A stretch of DNA of 64,000 nt from Comamonadaceae bacterium OS-1 (GTDB taxonomy: Bacteria > Pseudomonadota > Gammaproteobacteria > Burkholderiales > Burkholderiaceae_C): positions 124,001 through 188,000 of the forward strand of contig AP026969.1 of assembly GCA_027923965.1 (NCBI GenBank), read 5' to 3'. Every line of letters starts with the position of its first letter. Position 1 is the stretch's first letter. This document shows, in pieces, positions 62,153-64,000 of the stretch. The position numbers were made by a program, and so were the translations under genes. The notes under the pieces were generated by a model. It had not been told where the DNA came from and made no database searches. It was given only the letters and a program-made list of their open reading frames with translations.

Positions 62153-64000
62153 GCCACGCTCTCTTTGGCCACGGCGGCGGGCTTGCTGCCGCGTCTACGC
62201 AGGTCTTCCACCAGCCCCTGCTGCGAGCTGATGCTCAGGTCAATCACCTCGCGCGCCTGCGCCACGTAGTAGGCGAGTTGCTCGTCGCTGCGCGCCACCG
62301 ACTGGCCGATGCTGCCCTCCATGCGGTGCAGGCTGTCGATCAGCTTTTCGTTGCTGGCGCTGAACAGCTGTACCCCATGGCCGAATGCTTCGCCCAGGCT
62401 GGCAAGCTCCACAGCGCTGCCCGCCACATGGGCGGCCACATCCGCCGCCTGGCCCGCGTGGGTGCCCAGGGTGTTGGCAAACTGCTGGCCGGCCTGGTCC
62501 AGCACCGTAGCCGCCGAGGCCACCAGCGACTCGATCGCCGCCTGCTGCGCGTTGGATGCCTGGTTCAGGTGCTGCAGCAGCGTGCTGATTTTTTCCAGTA
62601 GGCTGGAGCGCTCTTCAAAAGCCAGGTTGTCGCGCTCGCTGAGGCGGGTCATTTCCTGGCGCAGTTGGGTGATCACGCCCGCGGCGGCCTGCGGTACTTC
62701 GGCTGCCGTTTGCATCAGCCGGGTCATGGGGGCTTCCAGCGCCGTGCCCAGCGTGGCGAGGTGGCTGGCCAGTGCGGTCTGCAATGCGTCCAGGCGCTCC
62801 ACGGCGGCCACGCCACGGCTGGCTTCTTCGGCCCGCAGCGCACCGAGTTCGCTGCGCCACAAGGCTGCCAGTTGGTCCATGCGCTCGCCTTGCTGCGCGG
62901 CCCAGCGGGCTTCCGTCTCGGTGCGCGACTGCACCAGGGCTTCGGACCGGGCCAGCACCCCGGCCAAGCCGTTCAGCGTCTGGCTGACCTGCTGGCTGGC
63001 ACGGTCGGTAATGTCGCTGGCAGTTTGTGCCAGCGCCAGGCTGGCGGCCCGTTGGTCGGCCAGCGTTTGGGCACCCACGCGCTGCCATTCGCCCTGCAGC
63101 TGGCTGGCCATGGCTTCCAACGCCTGCGTCCAGCCCTGCAGCCGTTGCTGGTCGCTCGCCACCTGCTGGTTTTGCGACGCGGCGGCGGCCTCGTGCACGG
63201 TGGCCAGCAGCGTGGCGGAGCGCTGCTCAAACGTGGTGCTAAAGCGGGTCAGCGCCTGGCCCAATTGGGTAACCTGGGCTTCGCTGCTGCGCGCATGCTG
63301 CTGCAGCGCTGTGGTCCAGCCATCGCCCACGCTGCGCGCCGTGCTGCCGAGCTCAAAGGTCAGGCCGCTGATTTGCGCCTGGGTGGCATCCAGCACGCGC
63401 TGGTGCACACGGCTGGATTCCTGCGCGATCTCTGCCATGGCGGCCTGCACCACCGGCTGCAGGCTCTCGCCCGCCGCCTTGGCCCCGGCCACCAGGCTGT
63501 CTTGCAGCGATGTGCCCACGGACTGGGCCAGTTGGGTGTAGACCCCGCTGACATCGCGGTGGAACTGGTCCTGTTGACTCAGCAACTGCGTGCTTAAGCG
63601 TTCTTGCTGCTCTTGCAGCTGGGTGTTGAGTTGCGCGCTGCGGCGCTCCAGCCCGTCCACCATGGCCTGCAGGCGGTCTACCACTTCGGGCAGGCTCTGT
63701 GACTGCACCTGCAGCGCCTTGAAGGCTTCCTGACGCTGGTGGGCCTGTGACAACGGGCGAAACACCGTGGCCGCCAAGGTGTCGAGCTGGCGCACCACGT
63801 CCAGCCGCTCGCGCCGCCCCAGGGCCGACAACAAGCCCAGCATGGCCGAGGTGGCCACCCCGGCCACCGAGGTGCCAAACGACAGCCCCAGCCCCTTGAT
63901 GGGTGCCGCCAGCGCCGTACGGATGGCCTCCAGGTTGCTAGAACCTTCGAGGGCAAAAACCGCCCCTTTGAAGGTCACCACCATGCCCAGAAAGGTGCCC
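62149..64000 (-). CDS. DUF802 membrane/coiled-coil protein (MotA/ZorA-like), 5' end beyond window
   Basis: At least 617 residues are visible and the frame is open at the right edge: the codons before the first ATG in the window read GTFLG, so the start lies outside. The visible N-part, GTFLGMVVTFKGAVFALEG then APIKGLGLSFGTSVAGVATSAMLGLLSALGRRERL, has the loop-helix-helix pattern of MotA/ExbB/TolQ proteins (GTxLGxxxTF followed by a Gly/Ser-rich helix ending in charged residues). The rest, about 500 residues, is a continuous Gln/Ala-rich coiled coil (for example LNTQLQEQQERLSTQLLSQQDQF), which would project into the cytoplasm like the tail of ZorA. It is the first visible gene of an overlapping operon; a DUF3348 gene is commonly next upstream in related bacteria. 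Confidence 0.82.
   Translation of the reverse strand, partial: GTFLGMVVTFKGAVFALEGSSNLEAIRTALAAPIKGLGLSFGTSVAGVATSAMLGLLSALGRRERLDVVRQLDTLAATVFRPLSQAHQRQEAFKALQVQSQSLPEVVDRLQAMVDGLERRSAQLNTQLQEQQERLSTQLLSQQDQFHRDVSGVYTQLAQSVGTSLQDSLVAGAKAAGESLQPVVQAAMAEIAQESSRVHQRVLDATQAQISGLTFELGSTARSVGDGWTTALQQHARSSEAQVTQLGQALTRFSTTFEQRSATLLATVHEAAAASQNQQVASDQQRLQGWTQALEAMASQLQGEWQRVGAQTLADQRAASLALAQTASDITDRASQQVSQTLNGLAGVLARSEALVQSRTETEARWAAQQGERMDQLAALWRSELGALRAEEASRGVAAVERLDALQTALASHLATLGTALEAPMTRLMQTAAEVPQAAAGVITQLRQEMTRLSERDNLAFEERSSLLEKISTLLQHLNQASNAQQAAIESLVASAATVLDQAGQQFANTLGTHAGQAADVAAHVAGSAVELASLGEAFGHGVQLFSASNEKLIDSLHRMEGSIGQSVARSDEQLAYYVAQAREVIDLSISSQQGLVEDLRRRGSKPAAVAKESVA

Noticed and set aside
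60921..64000. Complete Zorya defence system
   Set aside because: Only the motor-like pair resembles ZorA/ZorB; no ZorC, ZorD or ZorE gene is adjacent in the window, and DUF2894 is not a Zorya component. Kept as a motor of unknown role.

Overview
The window is chromosomal DNA of a betaproteobacterium, most probably a Comamonadaceae member (Rhodoferax/Acidovorax/Polaromonas type). The evidence is the high-GC coding sequence, the order mlaFEDACB - ABC-2 exporter - bolA - murA - hisG - hisD, the pilMNOPQ - aroK - aroB block diverging from a class A penicillin-binding protein gene, System II cytochrome c maturation next to a cytochrome c4, and a short palindromic repeat of a kind I associate with this family. 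The family assignment is inference; no rRNA is present.

Layout. 1-1863 is a low-GC segment ending in a 45-bp 3' half of a tRNA with anticodon CAT, so it looks like the right end of a genomic island that continues left of the window. It carries a ParA/MinD-type ATPase (cut by the window edge) and a small two-helix membrane protein. 1959-11685 holds a PAS-GGDEF cyclase, a small stress-like group (membrane protein, 24-residue hydrophobic peptide, hemerythrin), galE, a Bcr/CflA exporter, metK, two lipid A acyltransferase genes and engB. 11854-17795 is a redox block: cytochrome c4, ResB/CcsB haem delivery, and MsrP/MsrQ periplasmic methionine sulfoxide repair. 17834-24206 has a Uma2 protein, a D-serine/threonine dehydratase, lysA, lptM, cyaY and mrcA. 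24430-33051 is the type IV pilus alignment and secretin operon, followed by a low-GC Ig-like lipoprotein gene and then aroK and aroB. 33133-37331 has dgt, three little-known genes and an aldo/keto reductase. 37335-38202 is a REP-associated tyrosine transposase element sitting directly in front of gltBD (glutamate synthase). 44813-50410 is the Mla phospholipid transport operon plus an ABC-2 exporter, then bolA, murA, hisG and hisD. 54030-54653 is a VapBC-like toxin-antitoxin pair. 54686-58935 is an envelope/polysaccharide group (AsnB-like protein, beta-helix protein, glycosyltransferase). 58874-60867 is a QseBC-like two-component system. 60921-64000 is a DUF2894 / OmpA-MotB-like / DUF802 operon truncated by the window end.

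The observations most worth following are: (1) the DUF802-OmpA-DUF2894 operon, which has sequence hallmarks of an ion-driven MotAB/ZorAB-type motor (membrane Asp in the OmpA protein, MotA/ExbB-like helices and a long coiled-coil tail in the DUF802 protein) but no assigned function; (2) the tRNA(CAT)-anchored island with its ATPase/membrane-protein pair; (3) a dispersed short repeat at many gene 3' ends that also lies in frame inside several proteins; (4) a partial duplication of the 3' end of metK; (5) a transposase element that supplies almost the whole gltB upstream region.
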